From Streptomyces longwoodensis (GTDB lineage Bacteria; Actinomycetota; Actinomycetes; Streptomycetales; Streptomycetaceae): a stretch of DNA of 64,000 nucleotides. The position numbers and the translations under genes were made by a program. Location: contig NZ_KQ948554.1 of assembly GCF_001514125.1 (NCBI RefSeq), forward strand, positions 229,018 to 293,017, read 5' to 3'. Of this stretch, positions 45,878 through 55,452 are shown in pieces (within the stretch, counting starts at the first letter, position 1; each line of letters begins with the position of its first letter). The notes below the pieces were generated by a model that saw only the letters and a list, made by a program, of their open reading frames with translations, had not been told where the DNA came from and did no database searches.

Positions 45878-47089
45878 ATGGCCGACCGCGTCACGGTGAT
45901 CGGCTGGGACGGCTCACCGCTGACCGCCGCGGCACGTTCCGCACTCGGTGCCGCCACACTGGTGGCCGGCGCCGCCCACCACCTGGCGCTGCCCGAGGTA
46001 CCGCCCGCCGCCGAACGCATCCGCCTCGGCAGCACCGCCCTCGCCGCCCGCCGCATCGCCGCCCACCGCGGCACCGCGGTGGTGTTCGCCGACGGCGACC
46101 CCGGCTTCTTCGGCGTCGTACGCACCCTGCGCGCACCGGAGTTCGGCCTGGAGGTCGAGGTCGTGCCCGCCGTGTCCTCCGTGGCCGCCGCCTTCGCCCG
46201 CGCCGGGATGCCCTGGGACGACGCCCAGGTGGTCGTCGCCCACCGCCGCACCCTGCGCCGCGCGGTGAACGTGTGCCGCGCCCACGCCAAGGTCGCCGTC
46301 CTCACCTCACCCGGCGCCGGCCCCGCCGAACTCGGGCTGCTGCTGGAGGGCGTCCACCGCACCTTCGTGGTCTGCGAGGAACTCGGCACCGCCCGCGAGC
46401 AGGTCAGCGTCGTCACCTCCGACAAGGCCGCCGACCACATCTGGCGCGACCCCAACGTCGTCATCGTCATCGGCGGCCCGGTGACCGCCGGGGACAACGG
46501 CGACTGGATCGCCGGGCGCGACCCGGCGGCCGGCCCGCGCGGCTGGACCCTGCCCGCCGACGCCTACGGCGGCGGACTCGGCGAGGGCGAGGCGGAGTTG
46601 CTGCGCGCCGCCCAACTGGCCCGTCTCGGGCCCCGGACCGGCGACCTGGTGTGGGACATCGGCTGCGCGAGCGGCGCGTTCGCCACCGAGGCCGCGCGGG
46701 CCGGCGCCGCCGTGCTCGCCGTCGACCGGGACGCCGAGGCGTGCGCCCGCACCGAGGCCGCCGCCCGCCGCCACGGCGTCCAGATGCACGTCGTCCACGG
46801 CACCGCCCCGCACGTCCTGGAGAACCTGCCCGAACCGGACGTCGTCCGGATCGCCGGTGGGGGCGCGGCCGTCGTCTCCGCGGTCGCCGACCGCCGTCCC
46901 CAGTGCATCGTCACCCACGCCATGACCCGCGACGCCGCCGAACTCGTCGGCCGCGACCTGAGCGAACACGGCTACCGCGTCGAGTGCGCCCTCATCCAGT
47001 CCGTCGAACTCGACACCCGTGCCTGGACGGAGACCGAGCGGAGCGTCGCGTTCCTGCTCAGCGGGGTTCTGCCGGATCGCGCCCCGTGA
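45878..47089 (+). CDS. cobL: Precorrin-6Y C5,15-methyltransferase (CbiE-CbiT fusion)
   Basis: 403 aa. The N-terminal half (about 1-200) is a CbiE tetrapyrrole methyltransferase (VTVIGWDGSPLTAAARSALG, FADGDPGFFGVVRTLRA), the C-terminal half (about 215-400) a CbiT-type SAM enzyme (GEGEAELLRAAQLARLGPRT, VWDIGCASGAFATEAA). It methylates C5 and C15 and decarboxylates the corrin precursor. Followed by the cobT fusion after a 346-bp gap. Confidence 0.92.
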   Translation: MADRVTVIGWDGSPLTAAARSALGAATLVAGAAHHLALPEVPPAAERIRLGSTALAARRIAAHRGTAVVFADGDPGFFGVVRTLRAPEFGLEVEVVPAVSSVAAAFARAGMPWDDAQVVVAHRRTLRRAVNVCRAHAKVAVLTSPGAGPAELGLLLEGVHRTFVVCEELGTAREQVSVVTSDKAADHIWRDPNVVIVIGGPVTAGDNGDWIAGRDPAAGPRGWTLPADAYGGGLGEGEAELLRAAQLARLGPRTGDLVWDIGCASGAFATEAARAGAAVLAVDRDAEACARTEAAARRHGVQMHVVHGTAPHVLENLPEPDVVRIAGGGAAVVSAVADRRPQCIVTHAMTRDAAELVGRDLSEHGYRVECALIQSVELDTRAWTETERSVAFLLSGVLPDRAP

Positions 47090-47435
47090 TCCTCTTGTCG
47101 TACCGCGCGCGGTAGGGTGGCCGATCGTCGTACCGCTTTCGGGCACCCGGCACCTCGTCGGTCAATGTCCGGAAAACCCATCCGTTTTGGGATGCGTGTG
47201 GTACGGCGTGACCGGAGGACGCGCAACGTGGCGCAGTCCACAGCGGAGCGTCGCGGATCATGCTGTCGCGACGGCCGGACGACCGCGACAATGCCACTGA
47301 ATGGCTTTGTCGTCTTTTTCGGGCGGGTCGTTCGTGCCGCTGGGCACGGACGCTCGTTCTTCACTACGGGGCGGTCGGTGCGCCGTTCCGGGTGAGCTGG
47401 TCGTAGGAGCACTAACCGATGGGCGAGGGGTACGC
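47090..47435. other. Intergenic region upstream of cobT, 346 bp
   Basis: No convincing gene. It holds a perfect palindrome TACCGCGCGCGGTA (47101-47114), a direct repeat TCGTACCGC (47098-47106 and 47128-47136), and a small CGTGCC-GCTG-GGCACG hairpin (47333-47348). I looked for a cobalamin riboswitch and did not find a convincing one. A 92-codon frame at 47117-47395 lacks a ribosome site and conserved features. Confidence 0.55.
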
Positions 47436-50400
47436 ATGACCGACACCGGCCAGATCCCGGGCGAGGGGCTGCCGGAGAGCGCAGGCACGGTGGAGCAGCC
47501 GGGCGTTCCCGAGCCCGGTGCGTACCCCTACCTCTCCGAGACCACCGCCGCCGACGAGGACCTGCTGCTGCCCGGCTCCGGCGGGGCCTGGGGCAACGAG
47601 GTCCCGCCGCCCGCGCCGGAACCGGTCATGGAGGCCCTGCACGCGCCCGGCCCCGGCGAGCCCGGCGTCCACGAGCCCGGCCCGCACGAGCTGTCCGGCC
47701 GGGACAGCGGCGCGGTCGACCTGACCGCCGTGCGCCGCCCGGTGCCCACCGCGCCGACCACCCCGATCCCGCCGATCACCCCGCGCCGGCCGCTGCACCT
47801 GGGCCCGCCGATCCCCGACGCCTCCGCCAGTCCGGTCCGCTCGCTCGCCGACCGCGGTCCCGCCGGTGCGCCGGTGCGTCACCCCGTGCCGCCCGCGTCC
47901 GGCCCCGAGTACCTCGACGCCCAGGCCGCCGGTGACCTGCCCCCGCAGGGCGCCGCACCGTGGGGCGCCCCGGCCGGCACCCCCGCCGAAACGGTTGCCC
48001 CGGCCCCGGCCGCCGCGCCGCACCCGGAGCCGGTGGGCGCGGCCCAGGCCGTCGTCGCCCGCCTGGCCACGGAGGCCATCGCCGCGACGGCCCCACAGCC
48101 GGCCGAGGAGGAGACCCCCGCGGCGCAGGCCGTGGCCGAGGCCGTCGCCGCCGCTCCCGAGCACCCGGACACGGCTGACGCGGGCGCGCCCGCGGACGTG
48201 CCGGTGACGGTGACCGAGGCGGTCGCGGGTGGCGCTGCCGGGGTGCCCGCGGACGCGGACCAGGCTCCCGCCGAGGACGCCGGTGCCGGTGTGCCCGTGG
48301 AGGAGGCGGTTGCCGCTCCGGAGGGTGCCGCCGAGGAGCCTCAGACGCCGGTGACGCCGGTGACCGGCGCGTCCGAGCCCGTGCAGACGCCTGCGGCGGA
48401 GGCCGTCGAGGCCGCCCCGGCGGGGGCCGCCAGCCCCGAGGCGGTCGAGGCCGCCGAGGTCGTCGAGTCCGTCGAGCAGGCTCCGGAGCCCGTGGCCGTC
48501 CAGCAGGCGGTTGCCGCCCCCGAGACGGTGGACCCGAAGGCCAATGACATGGCCGCGCTGCCCGAGCCGGTGCCCGGAGACGACGCGGTCCCTGCTGTCC
48601 CCACGGCCCCGGCTCCAGAGGCCGTCGCCGTGCCCGCCGAGTCCCTCGCCGTCCCGGCCCCGGAGTCCCAGGCCCTGCCCGAGCTCCAGGAGACCGAGGC
48701 CCCCGCGCAGGTGCCCGAGGCTGTCGAACTGACTCCGGTCCTGCCGGTCGCCGTGGACATCGCCGAGGAAGCACACGCCCTCGCGGAGGTCCCGGCCCCG
48801 GTCGCCGTCGTCAGCGAGCCGACGGTCGCCGAGGAGGCTCCGGCCCCTGCGGCCGCCCCCGTCGCCCCGCCCGCCGAGCCCGCCGTCGTGGAGGCTCAGC
48901 CGCCGACGCCCGAGGCCGGCACCACTCCCGAGCCCGACCAGCTCGCGCAGCCCTCGGTCACGGCACCCGAGCCCCAGGCCCAGCCCCACCCCGAGCCGCA
49001 GGCACAGGTGCAGCCGCAGGACGAGGCCTCGGACCCCACCCCGGACGTCGCGCCCCTCATCCCGGACGCACCGGCCGTCCCCGCCCCCCTGGGAGGCCCC
49101 GTGCACCTCGACCCCGCAGCCCAGGCGCAGAGCGCGCCCGGTGCTCCCGTGGCGGGCCCGCAGGTGCAGGGCGAGCAGGCGCCGGGCCGGTTCGTGCCGG
49201 TCGACGGCACGGTGCCCGGCGCCCCGCACCTCGCCGCGCCGACCCCGCCGCAGTCCCTCGTCCTGCCTGCGGAAGCCGCACCGGCCGCCGACGCCGTCCA
49301 GGCCGCCGACACCGCACCGGCCGCTGACCCCACCCAGACCGAGGAAGCACCGCACCTCGCCGCCGCCCCCGTCGTGCACGCGCAGGCCCTGCCGGAGCTG
49401 TCGGACCTGCCCCGGCCGCCCCAGGCGCCGCAGACCCCGGAAGCGCCGCAGCCCCCCACCACCCCGGACCTCACGCCCCCGTCCGCCGACCAGCCCACGG
49501 CGGTCGCGGCAGGCACCCCGGTCGCCCCCGAGGCCCCCACCGCCCCCCTCGCCGTCCCCGCCCCCCGCACCGCGGACCCCGCCCCCGCCCCGGCGGCCCC
49601 GGCCACCGCCCAGGAGCCCGACCCCGAGGTCGCCCAGAGCGCCGAGGACCTGGACACCCGGGCCGCCGAGCAGGACGAGGAGGGCGGCGCCGCGACGGAG
49701 GAGGCGGCCCGGCCCGCCGGTCCCGCCGCGCCCGGGTACGACGATGCCGAGCGCGAGGCCGTCCTGAAGGTCATGCGCGAGCGCCGGGACATCCGCAACG
49801 GCTTCCGCAGCGACCCCATCCCGCACGAGGTGCTGCTGCGCGTCCTGGAGGCCGCGCACACCGCGCCGTCCGTCGGCCACTCCCAGCCCTGGGACTTCGT
49901 CGTCATCCGGTCCGCCGAGACCCGCCGCGCGATGCACGAACTGGCGATGCGCCAGCGCGACGCGTACGCGAGGTCGCTGCCCAAGGGCCGGGCGAAGCAG
50001 TTCAAGGAACTGAAGATCGAGGCCATCCTCGAGACGCCGGTGAACATCGTGGTCACCGCCGACCCCACCCGCGGCGGCCGCCACACCCTGGGCCGGCACA
50101 CCCAGCCGCAGATGGCGCCGTACTCCTCCGCGCTCGCGGTCGAGAACCTCTGGCTCGCCGCCCGCGCCGAAGGCCTGGGTGTCGGCTGGGTCAGCTTCTT
50201 CGACGAGCGCGAGATGGTGCGCGCGCTGGGGCTCCCCGAGCACCTGGAGGTCGTGGCCTACCTGTGCGTCGGGTACGTCGACGAGTTCCCGGACGAGCCC
50301 GAGCTGATGCAGGCCGGCTGGGCCAAGCGCCGCCCGCTGTCCTGGGTCGTGCACGAGGAGACGTACGGGCGGCGCGCGCTGCCCGGCGAGGACCCGCACG

Positions 50401-51452
50401 ACCTGCTCGCCGAGACGGTCGCCGGCATCCGCCCGCTGGACGCCAAGGCGCTCGGCGAGGCGTGGGAGCGGCAGAAGCGCATGACCAAGCCGGCCGGCGC
50501 GCTCGGCATGCTGGAGATCATCTCCGCGCAGTTGTCGGGCCTGTCCCGGCAGTGCCCGCCGCCCATCCCGGAGCCCGCGGCCGTCGCGATCTTCGCGGGC
50601 GACCACGGCGTGCACGCCCAGGGCGTCACCCCCTGGCCGCAGGAGGTGACCGCCCAGATGGTGGCCAACTTCCTCGGCGGGGGAGCGGTCTGCAACGCCT
50701 TCGCGAGCCAGGTGGGCGCCGAGGTCTGCGTGGTCGACGTGGGCGTCGCGTCCGACCTGCCGGCCACCCCGGGCCTGCTGCCCCGCAAGGTCCGGGCCGG
50801 CACGTCCGACATGACCACCGGCCCCGCGATGACCCGCGAGGAGGCCAAGCAGGCCATCGAGGTGGGCATCGAGACCGCCCGCGACCTGGTGGCGGCCGGC
50901 AACAAGGCACTGCTCACCGGGGAGATGGGCATCGCCAACACCACCGCGTCGGCCGCGCTGATCTCCGTGTTCACCGGCGCCGACCCGGCCGAGGTGACGG
51001 GCCGCGGCACCGGCATCAACGACGAGACCCTGGCCCGCAAGACCGACGTCGTGCGCCGCGCCCTGGAGTTCCACCAGCCGGACCCGGCCGACCCGATCGG
51101 CGTCCTCGCGGCCGTCGGCGGCTTCGAGCACGCGGCGATCGTCGGCCTCCTGCTCGGCGGCGCCTCGCTGCGCACGCCGGTCATCCTGGACGGCGTCAGC
51201 GCCGGTGCCGCCGCCCTGGTGGCCCGTGCGATCGCCCCCGAGGTGCTGGCGGCCTGCATCGCGGGCCACCGCAGCGCCGAGCCCGGCCACGTGGCCGCGC
51301 TCAACAAGCTGGGCCTGCGCCCCCTGGTCGACCTGGACCTCCGCCTCGGCGAGGGCACCGGCGCCCTGCTCGCCCTGCCGCTGGTGCAGAGCACGGCCCG
51401 CGCGATGCACGAGGTGGCCACCTTCGACTCGGCGGGCGTCACCGAGAAGTAG
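47436..51452 (+). CDS. cobT: BluB-CobT fusion with long low-complexity N-terminus
   Basis: 1338 aa. Residues 1-768 are Pro/Ala/Glu/Val-rich without recognisable fold. Residues about 769-985 match BluB, the flavin-destroying 5,6-dimethylbenzimidazole synthase (VMRERRDIRNGFRSDPIPHE, AHTAPSVGHSQPWDFVVI, WVSFFDEREMVRALGLPEHL). Residues 986-1338 are CobT, which activates DMB to alpha-ribazole phosphate (FAGDHGVHAQGVTPWPQEVT, GEMGIANTTASAAL, and AGHRSAEPGH with the catalytic Glu near 1282). One chain could thus make and activate the lower ligand of B12. ATG 47436 is used; the frame opens earlier at 47301. Confidence 0.92.
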   Translation: MTDTGQIPGEGLPESAGTVEQPGVPEPGAYPYLSETTAADEDLLLPGSGGAWGNEVPPPAPEPVMEALHAPGPGEPGVHEPGPHELSGRDSGAVDLTAVRRPVPTAPTTPIPPITPRRPLHLGPPIPDASASPVRSLADRGPAGAPVRHPVPPASGPEYLDAQAAGDLPPQGAAPWGAPAGTPAETVAPAPAAAPHPEPVGAAQAVVARLATEAIAATAPQPAEEETPAAQAVAEAVAAAPEHPDTADAGAPADVPVTVTEAVAGGAAGVPADADQAPAEDAGAGVPVEEAVAAPEGAAEEPQTPVTPVTGASEPVQTPAAEAVEAAPAGAASPEAVEAAEVVESVEQAPEPVAVQQAVAAPETVDPKANDMAALPEPVPGDDAVPAVPTAPAPEAVAVPAESLAVPAPESQALPELQETEAPAQVPEAVELTPVLPVAVDIAEEAHALAEVPAPVAVVSEPTVAEEAPAPAAAPVAPPAEPAVVEAQPPTPEAGTTPEPDQLAQPSVTAPEPQAQPHPEPQAQVQPQDEASDPTPDVAPLIPDAPAVPAPLGGPVHLDPAAQAQSAPGAPVAGPQVQGEQAPGRFVPVDGTVPGAPHLAAPTPPQSLVLPAEAAPAADAVQAADTAPAADPTQTEEAPHLAAAPVVHAQALPELSDLPRPPQAPQTPEAPQPPTTPDLTPPSADQPTAVAAGTPVAPEAPTAPLAVPAPRTADPAPAPAAPATAQEPDPEVAQSAEDLDTRAAEQDEEGGAATEEAARPAGPAAPGYDDAEREAVLKVMRERRDIRNGFRSDPIPHEVLLRVLEAAHTAPSVGHSQPWDFVVIRSAETRRAMHELAMRQRDAYARSLPKGRAKQFKELKIEAILETPVNIVVTADPTRGGRHTLGRHTQPQMAPYSSALAVENLWLAARAEGLGVGWVSFFDEREMVRALGLPEHLEVVAYLCVGYVDEFPDEPELMQAGWAKRRPLSWVVHEETYGRRALPGEDPHDLLAETVAGIRPLDAKALGEAWERQKRMTKPAGALGMLEIISAQLSGLSRQCPPPIPEPAAVAIFAGDHGVHAQGVTPWPQEVTAQMVANFLGGGAVCNAFASQVGAEVCVVDVGVASDLPATPGLLPRKVRAGTSDMTTGPAMTREEAKQAIEVGIETARDLVAAGNKALLTGEMGIANTTASAALISVFTGADPAEVTGRGTGINDETLARKTDVVRRALEFHQPDPADPIGVLAAVGGFEHAAIVGLLLGGASLRTPVILDGVSAGAAALVARAIAPEVLAACIAGHRSAEPGHVAALNKLGLRPLVDLDLRLGEGTGALLALPLVQSTARAMHEVATFDSAGVTEK

Positions 51453-51517
51453 CACCGCACCGCGCCGGGGTCGGCGGGGTACGCAGCCACGCGTTCCCCC
51501 CGGCCCCGCCGTACGCC

Positions 51518-51540
51518 GTGCGGACGGCTAAAATCCGCAC
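51518..51540. promoter_or_regulatory. Inverted repeat over a -10-like element before cysG/cobA
   Basis: GTGCGGA (51518-51524) and TCCGCAC (51534-51540) flank a 9-nt spacer containing TAAAA; TAAAAT (51529-51534) resembles a -10. Suggests a repressor or activator site for the downstream methyltransferase gene. Confidence 0.5.
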
Positions 51541-51606
51541 GTCAGGGCCGCTCCAGCGCCGCAGCGCCCTTCCCGACCTCGCGGGGACCCCCGGCGTCCC
51601 CGTACC

Positions 51607-51673
51607 GTCGCCCAGGACCTTCGCAGTCGCCCGGGGCCCTGGCAGCCGCCCAGGACCCGTGCAGCCGCCCGGA
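51607..51673 (+). repeat. 19-bp tandem repeat in the cysG/cobA leader
   Basis: Three units of exactly 19 bp start at 51607, 51626 and 51645, with a partial fourth at 51664; consensus G(T/C)CGCCC(A/G)GG(A/G)CC ending GCA. They end 17 bp before the ATG and adjoin the GAGGAG ribosome site. Confidence 0.7.
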
Positions 51674-51689
51674 TGAGGAGCCGTACCCC

Positions 51690-52931
51690 ATGGCCGAACA
51701 CCCCGCCTACCCCGTAGGTCTCCGCCTCACCGGCCGTCGCGTGGTCGTCCTCGGCGGCGGTCAGGTCGCCCAGCGCCGGCTGCCGGCCCTGATCGCGGCG
51801 GGCGCCGACGTCCTGCTGGTGTCACCGGAGGCGACCCCGTCCGTCGAGGCCATGGCGGACGCCGGCGAGATCACCTGGGAGCGGCGCGCCTACACCGTGG
51901 GCGACCTCGCCGACGCCTGGTACGCCCTGATCGCCACCAGCGACCCCGACGCCAACGCCGCCGCCTCCGCCGAGGCCGAGCGGCACCGCGTCTGGTGCGT
52001 GCGCTCCGACGACGCCGACGCGGCCACCGCCTGGACCCCGGCGACCGGCCACAGCGAGGGCGTCACGGTCGCCGTCCTGACCACGAACGCGCGCGGCCGC
52101 GACCCGCGGCACACCGCCGCCGTCCGCGACGCGGTCGTGGAGGGGCTGCGCGACGGCACGCTCGTCGCCCCGCACCACCGCACCCGCACCCCCGGCGTCG
52201 CCCTGGTCGGCGGCGGCCCCGGCGACCCGGACCTGATCACCGTGCGCGGCCGCCGGCTGCTGGCCGAGGCGGACGTCGTCATCGCCGACCGGCTGGGCCC
52301 GCGCGACCTGCTCGCCGAACTCCCGCCGCACGTCGAGGTGATCGACGCCGCGAAGATCCCCTACGGCCGGTACATGGCCCAGGAGGCCATCAACAACGCC
52401 CTGATCGAGCACGCCCGGCAGGGCAGGTCCGTGGTCCGGCTCAAGGGCGGCGACCCGTACGTCTTCGGCCGGGGCATGGAGGAGCTGCAGGCGCTCGCCG
52501 AGGCCGGCATCCCGTGCACGGTGGTCCCCGGCATCTCCAGCTCCATCTCGGTCCCGGGCGCGGCCGGCATCCCCGTCACCCACCGCGGCGTCGCCCACGA
52601 GTTCACCGTGGTCAGCGGGCACGTGGCCCCCGACGACGAGCGCTCGCTGGTCGACTGGCCCGCCCTGGCGAAGCTCAACGGCACCCTGGTCGTCCTCATG
52701 GGCGTCGACAAGATCGGCCGGATCGCCGACACGCTCGTCGCGCACGGCAAGTCCCCGGACACCCCGGTCGCCCTGGTCCAGGAGGGCACCACGGCCACCC
52801 AGCGGCGCGTGGACGCCACCCTCGCCACGGTCGCCGAGACGGTCGTCGCCGAGGACGTGAAGCCGCCGGCCGTGATCGTCGTCGGCGAGGTCGTCGCCGT
52901 CGGCGCACGGACCCCCGCGTCGGGCGCGTGA
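51690..52931 (+). CDS. cysG: Uroporphyrinogen-III C-methyltransferase / precorrin-2 dehydrogenase fusion
   Basis: 413 aa. The N-terminal part (about 1-150) is the NAD-binding siroheme-synthase domain (RVVVLGGGQVAQRRLPALIA); the C-terminal part (about 165-405) is the SAM uroporphyrinogen-III methyltransferase (VALVGGGPGDPDLITVRGRR, VVRLKGGDPYVFGRG, CTVVPGISSS). It makes precorrin-2 and probably sirohydrochlorin, the branch point to B12 and siroheme. An equally valid name is CobA. No separate chelatase half is visible. Confidence 0.92.
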   Translation: MAEHPAYPVGLRLTGRRVVVLGGGQVAQRRLPALIAAGADVLLVSPEATPSVEAMADAGEITWERRAYTVGDLADAWYALIATSDPDANAAASAEAERHRVWCVRSDDADAATAWTPATGHSEGVTVAVLTTNARGRDPRHTAAVRDAVVEGLRDGTLVAPHHRTRTPGVALVGGGPGDPDLITVRGRRLLAEADVVIADRLGPRDLLAELPPHVEVIDAAKIPYGRYMAQEAINNALIEHARQGRSVVRLKGGDPYVFGRGMEELQALAEAGIPCTVVPGISSSISVPGAAGIPVTHRGVAHEFTVVSGHVAPDDERSLVDWPALAKLNGTLVVLMGVDKIGRIADTLVAHGKSPDTPVALVQEGTTATQRRVDATLATVAETVVAEDVKPPAVIVVGEVVAVGARTPASGA

Positions 52932-52995
52932 CCACGGGCGGCGTGGTCGTTCCCAGCCGTTTGGCACCCCATCCAGGACGAGGCAGTATCACCCC

Positions 52996-53814
52996 GTGGC
53001 CGAACTCATCACCGTCGAGGACCCCGACGACCCCCGCCTGCGCGACTACACCGGACTGACCGACGTCGAGCTGCGCCGCAGGCGCGAGCCCGCCGAGGGC
53101 CTGTTCATCGCGGAGGGCGAGAAGGTCATCCGGCGGGCCAAGGACGCGGGCTACGCGATGCGCTCGATGCTCCTGTCCGCCAAGTGGGTCGACGTCATGC
53201 GCGACGTCGTCGACGAACTCCCGGCGCCCGTCTACGTGGTCACCCCCGAGCTCGCCGAGCGGGTGACCGGCTACCACGTGCACCGCGGCGCCCTCGCCTC
53301 GATGCAGCGCAAGCCCCTGCCCACGGCCACCGAACTCCTGCGTGCCGCGCGCCGGGTCGTCGTCATGGAGTCCGTCAACGACCACACCAACATCGGCGCG
53401 ATCTTCCGCTCGGCGGCCGCCCTCGGGATGGACGCGGTGCTGCTCTCCCCGGACTGCGCCGACCCGCTGTACCGGCGCAGCGTGAAGGTGTCGATGGGTG
53501 CCGTCTTCTCCGTGCCGTACGCCCGGCTCGACACCTGGCCCCAGGGCCTCGGCCCGCTCCGCGAGGAGGGCTTCACGCTGCTCGCCCTCACCCCGGACGA
53601 GAAGGCCGTCTCCCTGGACGAGGCGGCCCCCCACCGGATGGACCGCGTCGCGCTGATGCTGGGCGCGGAGGGCGACGGCCTGTCCGCCCGGGCCCTCGCC
53701 GCCGCCGACGCGTGGGTCCGCATCCCCATGGCGCACGGCGTCGACTCCCTCAACGTCGGCGCCGCGGCCGCGGTCGCCTTCTACGCCGTGGCGACGGGCC
53801 GCCCGACGGCCTGA
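52996..53814 (+). CDS. TrmH/SpoU-family RNA 2'-O-methyltransferase
   Basis: 272 aa. An N-terminal substrate-binding domain (EGLFIAEGEKVIRRAKDAGY) precedes the SPOUT knot: SVNDHTNIGAIFRSAAALGM, LMLGAEGDGLSARALAAAD, and IPMAHGVDSLNVGAAAAVAF, the three TrmH motifs. It methylates a ribose in rRNA or tRNA. GTG start with no strong ribosome site. Its last 34 bp overlap the convergent kinase gene. Confidence 0.9.
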   Translation: MAELITVEDPDDPRLRDYTGLTDVELRRRREPAEGLFIAEGEKVIRRAKDAGYAMRSMLLSAKWVDVMRDVVDELPAPVYVVTPELAERVTGYHVHRGALASMQRKPLPTATELLRAARRVVVMESVNDHTNIGAIFRSAAALGMDAVLLSPDCADPLYRRSVKVSMGAVFSVPYARLDTWPQGLGPLREEGFTLLALTPDEKAVSLDEAAPHRMDRVALMLGAEGDGLSARALAAADAWVRIPMAHGVDSLNVGAAAAVAFYAVATGRPTA

Positions 53815-55250
53815 TCCCCTGACCCGGCCTGCACCCCGGGAACCTGCCGTACGACGTCCTGCCGTACGACGCCGTGGTGGTCGTCGCCCAGGCCGCGGGC
53901 CGGTCCCTGGCAGCCCTGGACGATGCCGATGCCGAGGGCGACCAGCAGCGTCACGACCACGAAGACGAACAGCCGCTGCCGCAGCAGCCGCGGATTGGCC
54001 GGCCGCCGCCCGGTCCCGGTGGGCCGGGGCCCCGGACGACCGGCGCCGTTGCGGGGGCCGGGCCGGCCGCCGCCACCGGGCCGGGTGCCACGCCCGGTCG
54101 GCGTGCCGCGCCCGCCGGTCGGGGTGGTGCGCCCGCCGGTCGGCGTGCCGCGTCCCGACGGGGTGGAGCGGGCGGCCGGAGCGGGCCTCGGCGTACCGGA
54201 GCGCGACCCCGGGACGGCGCCGCGCGAGCCGGTCCCGCCGCGCGGCCCGGCGCCGTTGCGGGGGGCGCTCCCGCCCCGCGACGCGGGTGCCCCGCCCCGG
54301 GACGGCGTTCCGCCACCGCCGCCCGCCGGGCGCTGCGTCCGCTGCGGGTACGTCGGTTCCGACAGCCGCCCGGTCGGCCGCTCGGCCTCCAGCGCGCGGG
54401 GCACCGGCGGACGCACGTCGCCCGCCCCGTGCGCCTCGCGCGCGGCGATCTCCTTCAGCCGCAGCGAGAGGTCCAGGGTGCTGGGCCGCTCCTCGGGGTC
54501 CTTCGCCAGACAGGCCCGCACCAGCGGCGCGAGGGCGTCGGGCACGCCGTGCAGCTGCGGCTCCTCGTGCACCACCCGGTACAGCATCACCTCGGAACTG
54601 CCGTGCCCGAAGGGCGAGTCGGCCATCGCGGCGTAGGCGAGGGTGGCGCCGAGGGAGAACACGTCCGTGGCCGGGGTGACCGCGGCCCCGCGCACCTGCT
54701 CCGGGGCGAGGAAGCCGGGGGAGCCCACGGCGGTCCCCACGTGGGTGAGCGTCGAGGCACCGGTGGCCCAGGCGATGCCGAAGTCGATGATCCGCGGCCC
54801 CTTCGGGGACAGCAGGATGTTGGACGGCTTGAGGTCCCGGTGGACGACACCGGCCTCGTGCACGGCGACCAGCCCCTCCGACAGGGCGGCGCCGATGGCG
54901 GCGACCTCGGCTGCCCCGATCGGTCCCTCGTCGGCGACCTTGTCGTGCAAGGAGGGGCCGGGCACGTACTGGGTGGCGAACCAGGGGCGGTCGGCGTCCA
55001 GGTCGGCCGCGACCAGCCGGGCCGTGCACCCGCCGCGGATCCGCCGCGCGGCCGACACCTCGCGTGCGAACCGCGACCGGAACTCCTGGTCCTCCGCGAG
55101 ATCGGGCCGGATCACCTTCAGGGCGACCCGCTGTCCCTTCTTGTCGGAGCCCAGGTAGACAACGCCCATCCCGCCCGCGCCGAGCCGTCGGTGAAGCCTG
55201 AACGAGCCGACGACGCGCGGGTCCTCGCGCCTCAGGCGCATCATCGCCAT
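53781..55250 (-). CDS. Eukaryotic-type serine/threonine protein kinase
   Basis: About 489 aa. The kinase domain (about 15-270) has GAGGMGVVYLG, VALKVI, VVHRDLKPSNILL, IIDFGIAWATG and LAPEQVRG, so it looks active. A long Gly/Arg/Pro/Thr-rich linker (about 300-430) leads to a single membrane helix (RLFVFVVVTLLVALGIGIV) and a short tail. No PASTA or other sensor domain follows. ATG 55250 has GGGGA 5 nt upstream; ATG 55256 is an alternative. Confidence 0.9.
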   Translation of the reverse strand: MAMMRLRREDPRVVGSFRLHRRLGAGGMGVVYLGSDKKGQRVALKVIRPDLAEDQEFRSRFAREVSAARRIRGGCTARLVAADLDADRPWFATQYVPGPSLHDKVADEGPIGAAEVAAIGAALSEGLVAVHEAGVVHRDLKPSNILLSPKGPRIIDFGIAWATGASTLTHVGTAVGSPGFLAPEQVRGAAVTPATDVFSLGATLAYAAMADSPFGHGSSEVMLYRVVHEEPQLHGVPDALAPLVRACLAKDPEERPSTLDLSLRLKEIAAREAHGAGDVRPPVPRALEAERPTGRLSEPTYPQRTQRPAGGGGGTPSRGGAPASRGGSAPRNGAGPRGGTGSRGAVPGSRSGTPRPAPAARSTPSGRGTPTGGRTTPTGGRGTPTGRGTRPGGGGRPGPRNGAGRPGPRPTGTGRRPANPRLLRQRLFVFVVVTLLVALGIGIVQGCQGPARGLGDDHHGVVRQDVVRQVPGVQAGSGDQAVGRPVATA

Positions 55251-55452
55251 GTTCATCCCCGCTGCCCGGTCCGTGTGACGTGGCACAGCTTACGTTTCCC
55301 CGGCCGCCCGCGCGCAGAGGCCGCGCCCTCTCGTCCCGACGGATTGTCAGTGCCCGGTGGGACACTTGAGGGGTGGTCAGAAGGCGGGCGAACAGGGCGC
55401 ATTCGGCCTGCCCCTGACCCCAACCACCTGTCACAGAAGGGGGATTGGGCCC

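Noticed and set aside
47117..47395. 92-codon frame in the cobT upstream region
   Set aside because: No ribosome site, no recognisable features, Arg-rich composition typical of spurious frames.
47090..47435. Cobalamin riboswitch upstream of cobT (a GCCACTG string is present near 47290)
   Set aside because: The surrounding sequence lacks the other conserved B12-riboswitch blocks and their spacing; a short match alone is not enough.
47412..51455. Very long open frame on the minus strand opposite cobT
   Set aside because: Its protein is Gly/Arg/Leu/His-rich low complexity with no domain; the opposite strand has clear BluB and CobT domains. It is a by-product of high G+C and codon bias.
51607..51673. 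CRISPR-like array before cysG/cobA
   Set aside because: The 19-bp units are directly tandem without spacers and too short; no cas genes are present.
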